Numbered from the stretch's first letter, positions 46,411-55,500 are shown. The stretch is 64,000 bases of DNA from Colwellia psychrerythraea (GCF_000764225.1 NZ_JQED01000037.1:1-64000); one strand, 5' to 3'. The notes: generated from the letters alone by a model not told the origin. Translations and numbers: made by a program.

Positions 46411-48339
46411 ATGAAGGGAAGACTTTTTAGCTCATATTTAATGTTTTTATTGCTTAGTGCTTGTGGGGGAGGTTCAAGCGAAGAAACCCAAGTCATTACG
46501 GAACCAGCACCTAATCCGCCTACAAACGTTAACTTCACTGCCAGTCTAAGTGAAGTCGATTGGCAACAAGGTACATCATTTGACCAGTGTGTTGAGGTTA
46601 ATAGTTCCTTAGAAAAGACAGACTATGAACTTTTATTTGGCCCAGCAGGGATGTCTATAAATAGCAAAGGATGTTTGAACTGGTCTGGTACGGTTGTTGA
46701 TTTCGGGCAGAATTACACTATTAATTATTCTGTCTTGGTTACTCGAACAGGTGTAATGAAAACATTAACTTCCAATGTTAATGTGGAGTCTAAAAAAACA
46801 TTTCTACAACATCCCATTTCATTTTTCCAACAAAAAGACTTTGGTTTACTGAGCCATGAAGGTTTTTTTAAGACTATTCGCACCTCTGAAAAAGCAGAGT
46901 ATGCGTTAGTTAACCGCGAAGTTGATCAATATTCGATTGTCAGACTAACGGAAGAGTTAGATCTCGTTCTAGAAAAAATTTCTCCAAATTTATCAAAAAA
47001 TCAGCATATTATCGATTGGGGTGACTTTGATAACGGTCAAGGTTTAGACTTATTGATAAAAGATAGTGAGCGAGGTTATTACCGATTACACACGCCAGAT
47101 ATTGTGTATTCGGGAAGTATTGATGAGCGCATGATAGCGTTGGTAGATATTGTAGGTGAAAAAGATAATGAAGTATTGATTGCAGAACGCACAACAAGAG
47201 ATGTTGATCCCATTGATTTTAAATTTTATCAAGGAGATAACTTAGTTCATCAGTTGCAAACGGCTAGTACTCATTTAAATCGAGTGTGCGATGTTGATGG
47301 TGATGGTATAAAAGAAGTTAATGCAAATGGTAAAATTAGTTCTTCAACATTAAATATTTCAACGGATATTGTTTCATATTCGGACTTTATTTTTGATCGT
47401 AATTCAGACCTTTGCTCTAGTTTTATCAGTTTTCCAAATGATAGTTCGTTCCCTCTACAATATATAAAATGGTATGAAGTTAATGGCGGAGAACGCAATT
47501 TAGTTACGAATGAGTTAATTTCAAAAAGTTCTGAAAATGTAATTTTAAATGATGTTTTTATCGGTACCCTATCGTATGGAGAGAACCCTACATTAATTTA
47601 CAATGACACAAAAAGTATTGTCAGCTTAATAGGTTATGTGGAAGGCTCTGATGTCAATGCTTACAGCAAGTATAGTTCTGCCGTAGCAATTAATTTTGAT
47701 TTAACTAATGAACAAATTTCAACGCATGCATTAACATTCTCCATGAATCTTGGCATTAAGATATCTCAAGATGATCGAGTTATCGGTGTTGCGGATTTGG
47801 ATAATGATGGCAGTGATGAGTTAATATATGAGCACTTTTTAACACCAACTGATACAGGTTATTTCAATTTTACGTCTCAAAGTAATAGTCTTGGAGCGAG
47901 AGTTTTAGTCGCAGCTAAGATTAATGATTTCAACATTATGCCAGTTTATATCTCCAAAATTCTTCCCTTTGGTAATGATAACTCTCTAAAATATCAAACG
48001 AATGTTCAATTTACTGAAAGAGGTGAATTAAAGATTCAACAGGAGAGTAGCCAAGTTGTTTTTGATAAAAGTCTTAACATAGTTTCTTCAACAATAAGTG
48101 CCGAAACATTTGCGCGAAACGAGTGTTTAGCTTGGGATAATGAATGTGTAACTGAAGTAAAGTTGGATCAGGAATCTAGATCGTTGTCTATTATCGATAA
48201 AGTAAGTCAGCAAGTCATTCTTGTTATTAATGACTTACCTATTCAATCAGAGTCAACATGGGCAAGCTATGTCGATGAAAAAGGCGCTAAGTCTTTTGTT
48301 TTGGCCAATTCTTATGAAATATATTTATTTTCTTTCTAG
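46411..48339 (+). CDS. Large lipoprotein with FG-GAP/calcium-loop-like motifs
   Basis: A 642-aa protein starting at ATG 46411 (GGAAG upstream; an in-frame start at 46369 falls within the sucD terminator and is rejected). Lipobox LLLLSACGGGSSEE. An Ig/cadherin-like region (about 35-125) precedes a likely beta-propeller with DWGDFDNGQGLDLLI, VCDVDGDGIKEVNAN and VADLDNDGSDELIYE, which resemble FG-GAP/VCBS calcium loops. Probably surface or periplasmic adhesion/scaffold protein; function unknown. It lies alone between the two sucD-tail repeats, the mark of an inserted cargo gene. Confidence 0.75.
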   Translation: MKGRLFSSYLMFLLLSACGGGSSEETQVITEPAPNPPTNVNFTASLSEVDWQQGTSFDQCVEVNSSLEKTDYELLFGPAGMSINSKGCLNWSGTVVDFGQNYTINYSVLVTRTGVMKTLTSNVNVESKKTFLQHPISFFQQKDFGLLSHEGFFKTIRTSEKAEYALVNREVDQYSIVRLTEELDLVLEKISPNLSKNQHIIDWGDFDNGQGLDLLIKDSERGYYRLHTPDIVYSGSIDERMIALVDIVGEKDNEVLIAERTTRDVDPIDFKFYQGDNLVHQLQTASTHLNRVCDVDGDGIKEVNANGKISSSTLNISTDIVSYSDFIFDRNSDLCSSFISFPNDSSFPLQYIKWYEVNGGERNLVTNELISKSSENVILNDVFIGTLSYGENPTLIYNDTKSIVSLIGYVEGSDVNAYSKYSSAVAINFDLTNEQISTHALTFSMNLGIKISQDDRVIGVADLDNDGSDELIYEHFLTPTDTGYFNFTSQSNSLGARVLVAAKINDFNIMPVYISKILPFGNDNSLKYQTNVQFTERGELKIQQESSQVVFDKSLNIVSSTISAETFARNECLAWDNECVTEVKLDQESRSLSIIDKVSQQVILVINDLPIQSESTWASYVDEKGAKSFVLANSYEIYLFSF

Positions 48340-48369
48340 ATAGTAGCTTATGGAGCAGATGATTAAAAC

Positions 48370-48455
48370 TTTGCAGCATTAGAAGCGGCTGGTGTTAAAA
48401 CTGTTCGTTCTTTAGCTGAAATCGTTAATGCACTTAAAGAGAAAACAGGTTGGTA
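48370..48455 (+). repeat. Direct repeat copy 2: orphan sucD 3' end
   Basis: Encodes the last 28 residues of SucD ([18 protein letters not shown], then [10 protein letters not shown]) with Gly changed to Val, but has no start. 85 of 86 bases match 46238-46323. The stop codon is TAA instead of TAG. It is a gene fragment, not expressed as protein in any obvious way. Confidence 0.95.
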
Positions 48456-48488
48456 ATCAGCTTTTGATTGCAAACTGTTAATCTTAAT

Positions 48489-48517
48489 AAAAACCCGCTA
48501 TCTAGCGGGTTTTTTTA
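48489..48517 (+). terminator. Second copy of the sucD-type terminator
   Basis: AAACCCGCT, ATCT, AGCGGGTTT followed by T residues. Related to the hairpin at 46355-46386 and terminates the lipoprotein gene. Confidence 0.85.
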
Positions 48518-48588
48518 TGGGCTTAACCTCTTGATATTGATTAAAAAGACCGCATATCAATATCATGTTCATTAATTAGTGAGATTAT

Positions 48589-49461
48589 ATGTCAAGTCAG
48601 CAAATGGAAATTCAATTGTCATCGGTTACTCATAAGACACCTGATGGTGTAGAAATGGGAGTCATGAGTGATGGTACACCATATCTGGGAGCGAGAGGGT
48701 TAGCGACTTTATGTGGTATAGCACCTAGTAATATCATTACACTAATTAAAGATTGGGATGAACTAAAGCACCGCAGCAGAGGGAAAAAAATAACGGAGCT
48801 AATAGAAGCACAAGAAGGGAGTTCAATTGGCCTCTATATCCCTATAAAAGTAAATGGAGTTAACTACCATGCTATTAATGACATTAATTGTATGGCAATT
48901 CTTGAATACTATGCGTTTGAATCAAAAACACCATCAGAAATAGCAAGAAATAATTTTAGAAGCTTAGCTCGGTTGAGTTTAAGAACGTTTATATATGAAA
49001 AAACAGGGTATGACCCTTCAACTTTAGTTCCAGACTCTTGGAGGATCTTCCACGAAAGGATGACACTTAATGAAGTTCCGTCAGGTTTTTTTAGTGTATT
49101 TGAAGAAATGGCTAGTCTTCTAGTTACAAGTATCAGAAAAGGAATGCCTTTTGATAATAAAACAATGCCAGATATCAGTGTTGGACAACATTGGGGACGA
49201 GATTGGAGTGATAAAGAATACAATAAAACATTTGGTGAGCGAATTAAGCATCGACATTTATTTCCTGATGATTTCCCCCAAAAAAATCCAGAAGCTTGGA
49301 TTTACCCAGTAGAGGCCTTAGGGGAGTTTCGGAAATGGATGGATGGATCTTATCTAAGAGTTAAATTCCCTTCTTATTTGGCGAATAAAGCTAAAAAAGG
49401 AGCATTACCTAACTCTGAGGTAAAAGCATTAATTGAAGCAGTTCAGCCTGCTAGGTTATGA
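48589..49461 (+). CDS. Hypothetical protein resembling phage antirepressors
   Basis: A 290-aa soluble protein. The N-terminal segment with GTPYLGARGLATLCGIAPSN looks like the start of phage antirepressor/KilA-N-like DNA-binding domains. The middle is helical. The C-terminal part (ISVGQHWGRDW, YNKTFGERIKHRHLFPDDFP, YPVEALGEFRKWMDGSYL, KFPSYLANKAKKGALP) seems to me similar to the conserved C-terminus of phage-defence BstA-like proteins, but I cannot confirm it. No ribosomal or metabolic neighbour; it sits between the duplicated sucD tail and a repeat-rich non-coding stretch. GTGAGATTAT upstream of ATG 48589 gives a weak ribosome-binding site. Confidence 0.6.
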   Translation: MSSQQMEIQLSSVTHKTPDGVEMGVMSDGTPYLGARGLATLCGIAPSNIITLIKDWDELKHRSRGKKITELIEAQEGSSIGLYIPIKVNGVNYHAINDINCMAILEYYAFESKTPSEIARNNFRSLARLSLRTFIYEKTGYDPSTLVPDSWRIFHERMTLNEVPSGFFSVFEEMASLLVTSIRKGMPFDNKTMPDISVGQHWGRDWSDKEYNKTFGERIKHRHLFPDDFPQKNPEAWIYPVEALGEFRKWMDGSYLRVKFPSYLANKAKKGALPNSEVKALIEAVQPARL

Positions 49462-49737
49462 CATTAAGGTATTGTCGCTGTGGCGATGACACCCAAAGGG
49501 GGCTTAACGCCGAACCCCCTTTGGAATCCCCCGACGCTGCTAATCAAGTGTAATCCTTCACTCAAAGCAATATTATCGACGTACCAGCGCTGAACGGGCA
49601 TCCATGCCCTACATCGCTTTGTTCATCATCCCTGATGAACATACGTGAATATTGCCTTTCATTACGGCACTTGATTCAAGCAGACTTGGTGCGTGTTGAT
49701 AGGTGGGGAGATTGTGTTATTACAGCTCCGCTCTTGG

Positions 49738-49822
49738 AACCCGTCATTCCCGAGTTGTCTTGTCGGGAATCTATTTCACTTAGATCTGGATCCTCGACTA
49801 GGACGCCACGAGGATGAGGGTT
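49738..49822. repeat. REP/MITE-like interspersed repeat (CGTCATTCCCG type)
   Basis: CGTCATTCCCGAG...TCGGGAAT forms one stem (49746-49753 with 49763-49770) and ATCCTCG/CGAGGAT a second (49790-49796 with 49809-49815), joined by TTAGATCTGG. Sequences opening with GTCATTCCCG, reading CGGGAATC and closing with a GGATCC-type second hairpin and GATGA are well-known dispersed repeats in proteobacteria. Confidence 0.7.
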
Positions 49823-49991
49823 GCTAGTTGAGAAAATAGTCCCAAACACTCCAATTCCCATCTCAGCGTTGAAATAGTAATTTTGTAAAGCAGTTGATCG
49901 ATGACAGCCATGGATGGCTGGAGCTGACGTTGCGCAGAGATGAGCATTCGTCAGTTATCGATAACTGCAAAAAGGACTATTTCAGCTCTAG

Positions 49992-50096
49992 CTGAGTAAG
50001 GCCTCCGTGGCGTTCCAAGGGAAGGCTGAGAGTGGAGGCAGTTTCCCTCTCTTCTTGGGTGTAGTCGTCACCACGACGCCAAGCAGAAAATCCAAC
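49992..50096. repeat. Interspersed element, copy A
   Basis: Starts CTGAGTAAGGCCTCCG and shares with copy B the order CTCCG, GTTCCAAGG, AGTGGAGGC, GTTTCC and a TCGT-CACC-ACGA mini-hairpin (50065-50076). Same orientation as copy B, 184 bp apart. Confidence 0.7.
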
Positions 50097-50175
50097 TTTA
50101 ATCCTTCATTAAAACACTAAAGTGATCGTTAGCAGGTATTGGCTGTAAATTCAAAATGGCTATTTATGTTTATCA

Positions 50176-50284
50176 CTGAGTAGGGACTCCGCTGGGTTCC
50201 AAGGCTAAAGGTAAAAGTGGAGGCGGTTTCCTTTTCTGTATTGGCTGTTGTCGCCACCGCGATGCCAGAAGGGAAAACCTCCAA
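50176..50284. repeat. Interspersed element, copy B
   Basis: Starts CTGAGTAGGGACTCCG. The mini-hairpin here is TCGC-CACC-GCGA (50251-50262), so both stem bases changed together relative to copy A, which suggests that the fold matters. A related TCGC-TGTG-GCGA occurs at 49475-49486. Confidence 0.7.
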
Positions 50285-50412
50285 TCACTGAGGACTTTAA
50301 AGTTGAGGCCTAGCAGTTAAGGTGCCCCAAATTAGTTTGTCTATGGTTTAAAATTTTAACCTCATCTAACATTATGTTAACTTGACCTAAAATTATCCTA
50401 ATTAGCTATCCT

Positions 50413-51324
50413 ATGTTGCCCACACAAGACCTTTTCCCATCGATAATCCCTTGGGTATTCTTAGCCATTACCTTGATTACTGCTTTTGTAAAACCTAAAT
50501 TATGGCCATTTGGCTTAGTCTGTACTTTAGTTAGTGGAATGCTTTATAACGCGATAGATTGGGTTGGTCTTGGTGTTATTACGCTTTTATTGGCCATGTC
50601 TTATTATGCGAATAAGTTATCTAACATTCCCTCAAATAATCCCTCAAGCAATCCATCAAATAAGCTATGGAATCGGATAATTATAACGGTCATTACGGGT
50701 TTAGTTATTATGAGCTGTATTGCCTTAGCTGCGCACTTATTACCAGGTTTTAATAATTTACAGGTGTTAAGTAATGTGGAAAAAAGCATTAACAGTATGT
50801 CATTCACACTGTACCTAAACTTTGATAAACCGATGATTTTATTTGTTCTTTTGATTCTGTATCCAGCACTCTTAATAAGTCAAAAACCGCTCATTCTTTT
50901 TAAAGCGCACAATAGCTTTCGGTTAAGTGCTTTAGTTGTGTTTATTGTTATTTTAACTTTTAGCCTTGCCATTTTATTATCATTAATTAAATATGATCCC
51001 CAATTGCCACGCTGGTGGTGGTTGTTCGCGTTAAATAATTTGTTATTAACGTGCATTATTGAAGAAGTGTTTTTTAGAGGATTCATTCAGCAAAAAATAA
51101 CCAGCCGAATAAATCCTTTAGCAGGGCTTATACTGACAAGCTTATTATTTGGTATTGCGCATTTTTCAGGTGGCTTTAATTATATGCTCGTAGCTACGTT
51201 GGCTGGGTTCTTGTATGGTGTGGTTTATTTAAATACGGGTAAAATTTGGTATGCGATTTTACTGCATTTTTGTTTTAATATGGTTCACTTAGCTTTATTT
51301 ACTTATCCTTTACTTAAGGCTTAA
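50413..51324 (+). CDS. CPBP family intramembrane metalloprotease
   Basis: A 303-aa membrane protein with seven or eight helices. The C-terminal CPBP/Abi (CAAX-like) domain has the catalytic LTCIIEEVFFRGFIQQKI (EExxxR), FGIAHFSGGF (second motif His) and LHFCFNMVHLAL (third motif His/Asn), the metal site of Rce1-type glutamic/metal proteases. An Asn/Ser-rich loop (NIPSNNPSSNPSNK) lies near residue 80. Substrate unknown; members act in prenyl-CAAX-like processing, bacteriocin immunity or signalling. Confidence 0.85.
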   Translation: MLPTQDLFPSIIPWVFLAITLITAFVKPKLWPFGLVCTLVSGMLYNAIDWVGLGVITLLLAMSYYANKLSNIPSNNPSSNPSNKLWNRIIITVITGLVIMSCIALAAHLLPGFNNLQVLSNVEKSINSMSFTLYLNFDKPMILFVLLILYPALLISQKPLILFKAHNSFRLSALVVFIVILTFSLAILLSLIKYDPQLPRWWWLFALNNLLLTCIIEEVFFRGFIQQKITSRINPLAGLILTSLLFGIAHFSGGFNYMLVATLAGFLYGVVYLNTGKIWYAILLHFCFNMVHLALFTYPLLKA

Positions 51325-51336
51325 TTAAGGCTGTAA

Positions 51337-51504
51337 CTAAGGTTTACTGCTTGAGGTGTTAGCTTCTTTAGTTATTGGTTTTTTCTTTTGCAGTTTTACC
51401 AGTGATTGATAACCTTTAGCGGTAACATTATGACCTGCTATGTAACAGTTGTAGCCAATGGTACAAAAGATACAGGGTAATAGTTTAAATGCTTTAGTTT
51501 TCAT
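51337..51504 (-). CDS. Small hypothetical protein, 55 aa
   Basis: ATG 51504 is preceded by AGGGAATTAAA, a fair ribosome-binding site, and the frame runs 55 codons to a TAG at 51339-51337. The peptide starts MKTKAFKLLPCIFCTIGYNC, a short hydrophobic N-terminus with three Cys, and ends in a Lys- and Ser-rich tail. It may be a small membrane or exported protein. Convergent with the CPBP gene. Evidence is only coding appearance and ribosome-binding site. Confidence 0.5.
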   Translation of the reverse strand: MKTKAFKLLPCIFCTIGYNCYIAGHNVTAKGYQSLVKLQKKKPITKEANTSSSKP

Positions 51505-51662
51505 TTTAATTCCCTATTTATACTAAGGTCTTATTTACTAGACCATGCTGACTCAGTTATTATTCCCACCTCTGACCTTGTAAAAATGGTTGTTGAGATA
51601 ATGAAAAGAAAAATTCATATTATTATATTAATTTAAGATGATTTAAATATGTTGGAGACTAA

Positions 51663-52496
51663 GTGAGATTATTGTTATGCATTTGTTTTTTGCTTCTCGG
51701 CAGTTATAACAATATATCGTTTGGCACATCAATAGAGCATGTTGTTCATTCGAGTATACAGCCCCAAACTATATCAGACATACAAGCAGCAATTAAATCT
51801 GAAGATAACCTGCCAGACCCTTTAGCTAATCACTACAACTTCGCTTCTATAGAACTATTAATCGAGCAGCAAGTAGGACACATTGTACTGACACAAATCT
51901 ACAAAAATATTGGTATCGATATTACCATTAGTCCGCTACCAGGTAAGCGGGCCCAGCATGTAGCCAATTCTGGTATTAAAGATGGCGAGATCATGCGTAT
52001 TTGGACTTACGGTAATGAAAATGCTAATACAATTAGAGTGCCTACACCGTACTATTATTTAGAGACGATGCCATTTGTTTTGAGAAAAGCTGATATTTCG
52101 ATTTTAAACAAGAAGGACTTGGCTAAATATCGGTTAACTAAAATCCGTGGAGTGAAACATACTAATAATATAACTAAAGGGCTTACGAACATTTATGAAA
52201 TGAGTTCAACTGAAGAAATGTTTAAATTATTGCTCAGTGGAAAAGTTGACGTAGTGCTAACAAATACTTCAGATGGAAATCTAGCCGTTGATAGGCTAGG
52301 GTTAAACAATGTTGTGAGCATGAAAAAGCCACTAAAACGGTTATCTTTATATCATTACATTCACAAAAGTAACAAAGGTTTGGTTCAGCTTGTTGATAAG
52401 GAAATCCTGCGGATGAAAAGCAATGGTGAGTTAGCCACGCTTATTATACAAGCTGAAAAGAGCGTAATTAATCTAAACAGTAAACCAATTATTTAA
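51663..52496 (+). CDS. Periplasmic binding-protein-like protein (SBP_bac_3 type)
   Basis: A 277-aa protein from GTG 51663 (GGAGACTAA upstream) with a signal peptide (MRLLLCICFLLLGSY...SFG). The mature part fits type II periplasmic binding domains of the amino-acid/polar type often found in Alteromonadales without a transporter: ASIELLIEQQVGHIVLTQIYK, ISPLPGKRAQHVANSG, then PTPYYYLETMPFVLRK and KLLLSGKVDVVLTNTSDG. No ABC genes nearby, so it may sense rather than transport. Confidence 0.75.
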   Translation: MRLLLCICFLLLGSYNNISFGTSIEHVVHSSIQPQTISDIQAAIKSEDNLPDPLANHYNFASIELLIEQQVGHIVLTQIYKNIGIDITISPLPGKRAQHVANSGIKDGEIMRIWTYGNENANTIRVPTPYYYLETMPFVLRKADISILNKKDLAKYRLTKIRGVKHTNNITKGLTNIYEMSSTEEMFKLLLSGKVDVVLTNTSDGNLAVDRLGLNNVVSMKKPLKRLSLYHYIHKSNKGLVQLVDKEILRMKSNGELATLIIQAEKSVINLNSKPII

Positions 52497-52581
52497 TTAA
52501 TCAATGGTGTTAACGCTTTGCAAAGAGTCAGATAGATACTTTATCTGTTATTTTCTGAAATATAATTAGATTATAAGTGCC

Positions 52582-53082
52582 TTACTTTGTTTGTTGAACC
52601 ACTTTTGCTTTCTCTATGCTTTCTTCAATAAATTTATCTCGCTGTTGTGCTAATTCTTCCAAGGCCTTTTGTTTTTCTTCTGGGCTCATGTTTTCATTGT
52701 TAGCAATTTCTTCCATCTCGGCTTCTATTTCTTCAAGTTTTTCGTTATCAATGCCTAACCGTTGATTCAATATACTTTGCATCATTTCACCAAAGCGGTT
52801 ATCAATAGCAGTATTTTCTTTGGTACCACTATTACTGACGGTATCAGTCGCTCTGCTTTGAGTTAACAGTGATCTTGCGGTTTCGGGCCTTACATAACTG
52901 GGCGCTATTTCAATTACCTCATGACCTTTCATCATAGCTAAGGCTTTATCAGATAATGTTAGGGTATCTTTTTCACCGGGTATGGGGCGAACGGGCAAGG
53001 AGCTATTATCACTATTTAGCGCTAAGGCATTACCAGACTTTGTTTGCGATACTTGTTGAATGTAATGGTTGTTGATCATCAT
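52582..53082 (-). CDS. Hypothetical protein, 166 aa, coiled-coil C-terminus
   Basis: Soluble, no signal. The N-terminal half is polar with PGEKDTLTLSDKALAMMKG, a segment reminiscent of short motifs in flagellar/anti-sigma proteins (LSDKA), and the C-terminal half is a charged helix (EKLEEIEAEMEEIANN, SPEEKQKALEELAQQRDKF). Not recognised. Isolated on the minus strand. Confidence 0.6.
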   Translation of the reverse strand: MMINNHYIQQVSQTKSGNALALNSDNSSLPVRPIPGEKDTLTLSDKALAMMKGHEVIEIAPSYVRPETARSLLTQSRATDTVSNSGTKENTAIDNRFGEMMQSILNQRLGIDNEKLEEIEAEMEEIANNENMSPEEKQKALEELAQQRDKFIEESIEKAKVVQQTK

Positions 53083-53508
53083 AGTAAGGTTTTCCTAGCT
53101 TGGTAGGTAGAGAACTCATTTTTATGTTGATCATAAAGCACAGTATGTGCCACTTTTTGTTTTATTAGTTGATTTTTGAGTCATGAATAACCTCCGCATA
53201 AACCGGTACTTACACGTATACTGGTTAGAATTTTCACTTGTTGAAAATGACTACTGGCGATAGATTTTAGCCTAAATGACGTCTATTTTCCGATAAGTGG
53301 CAGGTTATTGCCTCTTTGAGGTAACTAAATGGCAATACTTATAAAAAAATCATAAAGTTATGGCACGTTCTGCTTGTGTTAATAACTTGTTATCGATAGA
53401 ATCCCATCCGATTTCAGGTATCAATATTGATTGGTACTACCATGCAAAGGAATGCATAAAAACATTACGATTTTTACTTTCTTTGCTTAACACAATAAGG
53501 AAGTAAAG
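53083..53508. other. Intergenic region, no gene seen
   Basis: About 425 bp between divergent genes. It contains AT-rich stretches and several short inverted matches but no strong terminator, repeat or frame. Promoters of both flanking genes are expected here; none stands out. Confidence 0.4.
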
Positions 53509-55437
53509 TTGAAATATATAAAACACGTCACTACATTGCTCACTGTAGTGCTTTTAAATGGCTGTTTTGAAGTTGAAGATAACAGTTCGGATGTTAAAGC
53601 GTTATTAGATCAAGCGGAAAATTCAGTTAGCATCAAAGGGGTTGTTGTTGATGCACTCGATTTAAAACCCATTGGAAATGCCTTAATTACGGTAAAAGTT
53701 GGCTCTACAGAGGTCGTATCTAATTTTGAAGTAACTGATGGAGACTTTGAGTTAACTGGCTTACCTCGTTCTTCAGATATAGATATCATCATCTCAAGTC
53801 CAGATAACAAATTTCTACCTAGAACATTTTTTACCCAAACTGCACAGGGAAGTAAAGATGGTATAGAAGATGTTGGTTCTTTTGCTGTTTCAGAGCCAGT
53901 CGATGTTGAGATTTCGGTTATTAATAATGAAACAGGCAATGCTTTATCGACATTAGAATTTATTGCTTATTCTCACTCAGGCGCCAATTCATCAGCATAT
54001 AAATATCAACACGTTTCTTCATTTGATGTTGAAACTGGTGTATATACCATTACCTTGCCAAAATTTATTAATACTAGTATTAGTGCTAACTTAGATTTCG
54101 ATAAAGATGGCGCAGCTGATTATGTACCTGAGCTGAGTAACTTTTTACATGGCCGAAATTTATATATTGGCTCTGCAAATACTAAAGAGTTTTCAAGAAT
54201 ACATGTGAATGAAGTTCCAGTGGCTTCAGATCTTGAAATTAGGCTTTCTTTGGTAGATGAAACAGCAGAGCCGTTGCTTGATGCTACGTTTTATATAGAA
54301 GATAGTGTAGTTGAAAGTACTTATGACGAATCAACTAGCCAATATGTGATTACTACACAGTTAAAAGATAGGGTAAGCCTCCAACTACCCGCATTCACAA
54401 GTAATGAAATTAAATATCAAAGTAGCTCTTTCACTATAAGCAAGTTAGCTGATGGTAATTTAAACATTATAAAAAATGGCAGTTCAAATAATTGTTGTTT
54501 CGCCATTCCGAATACGGCTGTGATTGATTTAGCGCTTGCACCACAGGTGATTATTGAAAGTGAAACACCACTTGAAGTGGTGCTTGCAGCTACAGAAGTT
54601 AATCCGCTAGACTCTAGTTTTAGTGTTTTTTATTCTCAAGCTGTAGCTGTAGAACTTGAAAATATTTCATTAACAAATAGCGAAGGTTTCACCGTACTGA
54701 AGGGAAATGCGGACTCAAGTGATCAAGTAGCTGCAGGTACAACACACATCACAGGTGGTTTATCATTCCCTGTTACTTTTGCATTAAGCTTAAACGATAC
54801 ACGTTTAACCGTAACGCCTGTAAGTCCTTTGACTGTATCTGATTCATATCGTTATGATATTCAGTCGGTGACAAATAAAGCGACGCTTGAACGCGCTGAT
54901 ATTTATAACGATCAATTAACCTTTGAGATAAACCCCAGTACTGATGAAGTGTTTTCAGCTGCTGACATTAAACTTGATAATGAAAATTACACCACCAATG
55001 GCAGTGTAATAACGGCAAGTAATTCTGCAGGTGTTAGTTCTTCTTCCAGTAACTGGAATGGCTCAGTGTATCTTTATTTTCCACTGAACATTAATGCATT
55101 GCAGAAATTAACGTTAAGAAAAACTTCAGTCAATAATGATGGTATTTCATCAATAAGTTCAAGTAACTATAATGTGGTGACTGATGGACAAATACATATG
55201 TCGGCTGTTGGGGTTGCTAAGTTGGCGGCCAATGAATCTGTACTATATAGTTCAATGAATCGTTCGGTGATTTTGAATTCCGCACAAGCAGAAACTCAGA
55301 AGGTTTATCGACTATATGCTGGGGAATATCTATCAGATAATACCTCCTCTGAAGCTAATAGTATTAGTTTCGAATATTCACTGGAAACTAAAGCTGGTGA
55401 AGTGGCAACAGGTAATATTACTATACCAGTACAGTAA
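53509..55437 (+). CDS. Large surface lipoprotein with carboxypeptidase-regulatory-like domain
   Basis: A 642-aa protein from TTG 53509, chosen by AAGGAAG at about 53498 and the lipoprotein signal VVLLNGCFEVED. Residues 35-125 look like a carboxypeptidase regulatory-like beta sandwich (SIKGVVVDALDLKPIGNALI, GDFELTGLPRSSDIDI), followed by Ig-like repeats and a bacterial Ig-like part (FSVFYSQAVAVELENISLTN, with SLNDTRLTVTPVSPLTV). Mostly beta. No catalytic motif. Likely an outer-membrane-anchored binding or structural protein. Confidence 0.7.
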   Translation: MKYIKHVTTLLTVVLLNGCFEVEDNSSDVKALLDQAENSVSIKGVVVDALDLKPIGNALITVKVGSTEVVSNFEVTDGDFELTGLPRSSDIDIIISSPDNKFLPRTFFTQTAQGSKDGIEDVGSFAVSEPVDVEISVINNETGNALSTLEFIAYSHSGANSSAYKYQHVSSFDVETGVYTITLPKFINTSISANLDFDKDGAADYVPELSNFLHGRNLYIGSANTKEFSRIHVNEVPVASDLEIRLSLVDETAEPLLDATFYIEDSVVESTYDESTSQYVITTQLKDRVSLQLPAFTSNEIKYQSSSFTISKLADGNLNIIKNGSSNNCCFAIPNTAVIDLALAPQVIIESETPLEVVLAATEVNPLDSSFSVFYSQAVAVELENISLTNSEGFTVLKGNADSSDQVAAGTTHITGGLSFPVTFALSLNDTRLTVTPVSPLTVSDSYRYDIQSVTNKATLERADIYNDQLTFEINPSTDEVFSAADIKLDNENYTTNGSVITASNSAGVSSSSSNWNGSVYLYFPLNINALQKLTLRKTSVNNDGISSISSSNYNVVTDGQIHMSAVGVAKLAANESVLYSSMNRSVILNSAQAETQKVYRLYAGEYLSDNTSSEANSISFEYSLETKAGEVATGNITIPVQ

Positions 55438-55476
55438 TTTATTATCAGATTGTCATAACTATTGCTATTTTAAAAT

Positions 55477-55500
55477 AAAGCCGCATTTGCGGCTTTTTTT
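55477..55500 (+). terminator. Terminator after the large lipoprotein gene
   Basis: AAAGCCGCA and TGCGGCTTT arms followed by T residues; the A run on the left lets it also serve the convergent trxC gene. Confidence 0.9.

Larger units (their letters stand above)
49462..50412. other. Repeat- and hairpin-rich non-coding stretch
   Basis: About 950 bp with no credible gene and visibly higher GC than the surroundings. It is a mosaic of palindromes: CCAAAGGGGG/CCCCCTTTGG (49493-49524), GGGCAT/ATGCCC (49596-49609), TGTTCATCA/TGATGAACA (49620-49641), CAGCCAT/ATGGCTG (49905-49920), a perfect 16-bp palindrome (49952-49967), a REP-like unit and a duplicated element of about 105 bp. Two short frames here only translate the repeats. 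Confidence 0.7.

Noticed and set aside
49635..49861. Two short overlapping frames in the repeat mosaic
   Set aside because: They read through the REP-like hairpins (49738-49822) in both directions; the peptides only reflect the palindromes.
49462..50412. Retron msr-msd or CRISPR locus
   Set aside because: Hairpins are numerous, but there is no reverse transcriptase, no regularly spaced repeats and no cas gene nearby.
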